From contig JADLBB010000124.1 of assembly GCA_020848055.1 (NCBI GenBank), positions 1 through 7,154 of the forward strand: DNA of 7,154 bases, given 5' to 3'. Each line of letters opens with the position of its first letter. The stretch's first letter is position 1. Below are positions 4,884 through 7,154 of the stretch, one piece after another. The notes beneath the pieces are model-generated. The model worked only from the letters and a program-made list of their open reading frames with translations. It was not told the DNA's origin and made no database searches. This DNA is from Chloroflexota bacterium. Lineage in GTDB: Bacteria; Chloroflexota; Limnocylindria; QHBO01. A program made the position numbers and the translations under genes.

Positions 4884-6158
4884 TCAGGCACCGGCTTGTT
4901 GTTGTGCCCGGCGACGGTCGGCCGAGCGAAACCAGGTCCAGTACAGGGCGGTGGCGATGGTGTAGAGCGTGATGACCGTGATGAAGTTGACCGCGTAGCC
5001 CGCGTCGAAGCCGATCGTCGCCTGCAGGATCGCGTACCAGCCGCCACCGACCACCCAGCCCAGCTGCCACAGGACGTTCATGGCCGCGGCCAGGGTGGCG
5101 CGCTCGACCGGGCTGACCTGCTCCATCGCGAACGCGGAGAAGATCGGGTTGCCTGCGTTCATCAGCGAATTGCGCACGACCATGGCGGCGATGACCGTCC
5201 ACAGGATCGGCGAAAAGCCGAGCACGGCCAGGAACGGGATGCTGGCGGACTGGACGATCACGACCGAGGTCATCTGGCCGAACCTGCGCGCCAGCGCGGG
5301 CTGGCCCAGCAGGGCCGCCACGGTGCCCAGGCTGGTGATGGCGAACAGCGCATTGAGTTCGGCCAGGTCCAGGCCGAACCTGGCCTGGATGAACAGGTTG
5401 AGGAATGGGATGACCTGCCCGGCGCCGATCGCGATCAGGGCACCCGGCAGCAGCAGCCTCACGAAGAGCCCTCTATCGGCCACCCTCAACCCGAGCCATG
5501 TCCTCGATCGCTCGGGCATCTCGCCGCCGGCAGCGCCGCCCGATCCCGAGCGCCGCGGTCGGTCGTCTGTCAGCAGCCCTATCGTCCCGAGCCCGACGAT
5601 CAAGAGCCCTGCCATGATGACCAGGATGATGCGGTAGGTCCCCGGACCGCCCGGGTCGAACCCCATCGAGACGGCCAGGCGGGTGGCCACCACGCCGCCC
5701 AGCGCAGCGGCCACCACGCTGGTCACCGATTGGATGGCCGCCTGCAGAGCGAACAGCTCGTTGCGATGCTCCGGGGTGCTGTGCTCGGTGAGGAACGGCG
5801 CCTGGACGACGCCGATCGACTGCTGCCCGATGGACCACAGCACCGCGAAGGCGATGATCAGGCCCACCGCCTCGAACAGCACGAGGCCGATGATGGCCAG
5901 GATCGCCGCCAATACGCCAAAGGCCATGACCGCGCGCCGTCCAAATCGGTCCGATGCGGCGCTGGCCGGGAACGCGGCAGCCGCGCCGGCGGTCGAGGCG
6001 ACGGTGGCGACCAGCCCGATCACGGCGGTCGAGTGGCCGAGCGAGGCGAGGTACAGGTTGAAGTCGATCCAGTACAGGCTCAGCGCCGCGCCAATCACGA
6101 GCGTGGTGCCCATGAACAGCCGCGCGTCACGGTGGAAGCCGGCGAATCGCGAGATCAT
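4884..6158 (-). CDS. MFS transporter, 12-TM, downstream of otsA
   Basis: This 424-residue membrane protein has about twelve predicted helices in two halves, separated by a charged cytoplasmic loop (about 196-232, RPRRSGSGG...). Motif A of the major facilitator superfamily is clear in the first half (ASDRFGRRAV, 68-77) and weak in the second (ARRFGQ, 290-295). Acidic/basic signatures occur at matching places in both halves: TPEHRNELFALQ (128-139) and SPVERATLAAAM (349-360). It begins at ATG 6158, 12 nt after the otsA stop and in the same reading frame, so co-transcription with otsA is very likely. No good Shine-Dalgarno precedes it, which suggests coupling to otsA translation. Its stop meets that of otsB in a shared TGATCA. 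The substrate is not shown by the sequence. Position between otsA and otsB hints at a sugar or osmolyte, but general efflux is equally compatible. Confidence 0.85.
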   Translation of the reverse strand: MISRFAGFHRDARLFMGTTLVIGAALSLYWIDFNLYLASLGHSTAVIGLVATVASTAGAAAAFPASAASDRFGRRAVMAFGVLAAILAIIGLVLFEAVGLIIAFAVLWSIGQQSIGVVQAPFLTEHSTPEHRNELFALQAAIQSVTSVVAAALGGVVATRLAVSMGFDPGGPGTYRIILVIMAGLLIVGLGTIGLLTDDRPRRSGSGGAAGGEMPERSRTWLGLRVADRGLFVRLLLPGALIAIGAGQVIPFLNLFIQARFGLDLAELNALFAITSLGTVAALLGQPALARRFGQMTSVVIVQSASIPFLAVLGFSPILWTVIAAMVVRNSLMNAGNPIFSAFAMEQVSPVERATLAAAMNVLWQLGWVVGGGWYAILQATIGFDAGYAVNFITVITLYTIATALYWTWFRSADRRRAQQQAGA

Positions 6159-6170
6159 CGGCTCGGCTGG

Positions 6171-7154
6171 CTAGGTGGCACGGTCCGCGACGTCGGCCAT
6201 ATCGGCCAGCTGCCGTTCCATCCACCAGGTGATGTCGAAGCGCTCGACGTCGCGCCGCAACCTCGCCAGCCGCCGGCGACGCTCGTCCACGTTCATGGCC
6301 AGCGCGCGCGCCAGCGCTTCCGCCGTGCCGGCCACGTCGGCCGGCGCCACGGTCAGGACTCCCGCCGCCATCTGCGCGTGCGCGCCGGCCGTCTCCGACA
6401 GCACCAGCGCGGCGTCCCGTTCGGACACCACCACCGCCTCCTTGGCCACCAGGTTCATGCCGTCCACCAACGGGTTGACCAGCACCACGTCGGCGATCGA
6501 CAGTCCGGCCAGGGCCTGGGCGTAGTCGTTCTCGTAGAACAGCTGGATCGGGCGCCAGCCCGCGCGTCCGAAGCGGGCATTGATGCGATCGACCGCGTCC
6601 TGCACCTTGCGCCCGTACGCGCCGTACTCGCGCAGGCTGGTGCGGGACGGGACCAGGAAGGCCAGGAAAGTGACGTTCCCGCGCAGGCGGTGATGAGCCT
6701 GAAGCAGCGCCTCGTAGGCGAGGAACCCGCGCAGGATGTTCTTGGATGGCTCGAGCCGGTCGACGCGGACTATGACGCGCCCGGTGGTGGCGCCCAGCAA
6801 CTGGGCGGCCCGTCGACACGCGGCCCGAGAGCCGGCCACCCGCCGCGTGGCCGCGACGTCGATACTGATCGGGTAGGTGCGCACCAGGGTCGTGTGGCGC
6901 CGGCGCCGGATGGCCGACGTCCCGTAGTGCACGGCGGCATCGGGGACGAACGACTCGACCATGCGCAGGAAGTTGTGGGCGTAGCGTTCGGTCTGGAAGC
7001 CGACGATGTCGTTCGCGAGCAGGCCGGCGGCGATCGCCTCGCGGATCCGGGGCGCGATCGTCAGCCACATCGATGACGGGGGCCACGGGATGTGATTGAA
7101 GTGGCTCAGGATCGCCTGCGGGCGAGCCTTGCGGATCGGTGCTGCGGCCAGGTA
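6171..7154 (-). CDS. otsA: Trehalose-6-phosphate synthase (GT20), C-terminal part, cut by window edge
   Basis: The frame is open from the TAG at 6171-6173 to the right edge (327 residues visible); the ATG at 7070 is an internal Met, because HFNHIPWPPSSMW, a conserved GT20 stretch, runs through it. About 150 N-terminal residues, including the nucleotide-sugar loop, are outside. Seen in order are HIPWP (21-25), the glucose-6-phosphate-region GLLANDIVGFQTERYAHNFL, the phosphate-binding VDRLEPSKNILRGFLAYEALL (Arg133, Lys138), and the donor-site VNPLVDGMNLVAKE (Asp231 to Glu239), followed by LVLSETAGA. These match retaining GT-B trehalose-6-phosphate synthases, which join glucose from UDP- or another NDP-glucose to glucose-6-phosphate in the cytoplasm. 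The Arg usually seen before DGMN is Val, which is unlikely to abolish activity. Related glucosylglycerol-phosphate synthases share these motifs, but the otsB neighbour favours trehalose. The MFS gene follows after 12 nt. Confidence 0.92.
   Translation of the reverse strand, partial: YLAAAPIRKARPQAILSHFNHIPWPPSSMWLTIAPRIREAIAAGLLANDIVGFQTERYAHNFLRMVESFVPDAAVHYGTSAIRRRRHTTLVRTYPISIDVAATRRVAGSRAACRRAAQLLGATTGRVIVRVDRLEPSKNILRGFLAYEALLQAHHRLRGNVTFLAFLVPSRTSLREYGAYGRKVQDAVDRINARFGRAGWRPIQLFYENDYAQALAGLSIADVVLVNPLVDGMNLVAKEAVVVSERDAALVLSETAGAHAQMAAGVLTVAPADVAGTAEALARALAMNVDERRRRLARLRRDVERFDITWWMERQLADMADVADRAT

Noticed and set aside
4896..7076. A 726-codon open frame on the plus strand opposite the MFS and otsA genes
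   Set aside because: It is the antisense shadow of two well-supported genes, is His/Arg/Gln/Gly-rich with no domain, and spans both genes and their junction.

Overview
This 7.15-kb window is very GC-rich and densely coding. It uses GTG, TTG and apparently CTG starts, has almost no intergenic DNA, and its proteins are rich in Ala, Gly, Arg and Val. Together with a sortase-like protein, a trehalose synthesis pair and small efflux cassettes, this suggests a high-GC free-living bacterium, for example a Chloroflexota (Limnocylindria-like) or Actinobacteriota lineage. This placement is an inference from composition and gene style; there is no rRNA or marker gene to fix it.

Layout. (1) 1-133, minus strand: the N-terminus of an ArsR-type winged-helix regulator, cut by the window edge. 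(2) 134-267: the only real intergenic region, with an AT-rich block holding an AAATG-TC-CATTT inverted repeat that could be the regulator's operator and that sits between divergent genes. (3) 268-3355, plus strand: a tightly overlapping three-gene operon. It encodes a strongly degenerate ABC ATPase-like protein, a six-helix ABC-2-like membrane protein (ATGA overlap) and a 14-helix DHA2/EmrB-type MFS exporter (TTGA overlap). (4) 3333-4046, minus: a membrane-anchored sortase-fold protein with Ser at the catalytic Cys position, overlapping the MFS gene tail to tail. (5) 4047-4883, plus: trehalose-6-phosphate phosphatase (otsB), abutting both neighbours with no spacer. (6) 4884-6158, minus: a 12-helix MFS transporter. 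(7) 6171-7154, minus: the C-terminal two thirds of trehalose-6-phosphate synthase (otsA), running off the right edge.

How the genes may work together. otsA makes trehalose-6-phosphate from a nucleotide sugar and glucose-6-phosphate, and otsB dephosphorylates it to trehalose. The MFS gene lies 12 nt downstream of otsA on the same strand, so it is very probably co-transcribed with otsA, while otsB converges on it from the other strand. The left half looks like an ArsR-controlled export cassette in which the 'ATPase' has lost nearly every nucleotide-handling motif except Walker B.

The items most worth a second look are the pseudo-ABC ATPase with its CTG start and coupled permease/MFS partners, the Cys-to-Ser sortase homologue, and the transporter embedded between the two trehalose genes. 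No tRNA, rRNA, CRISPR array, insertion sequence or convincing rho-independent terminator was seen.
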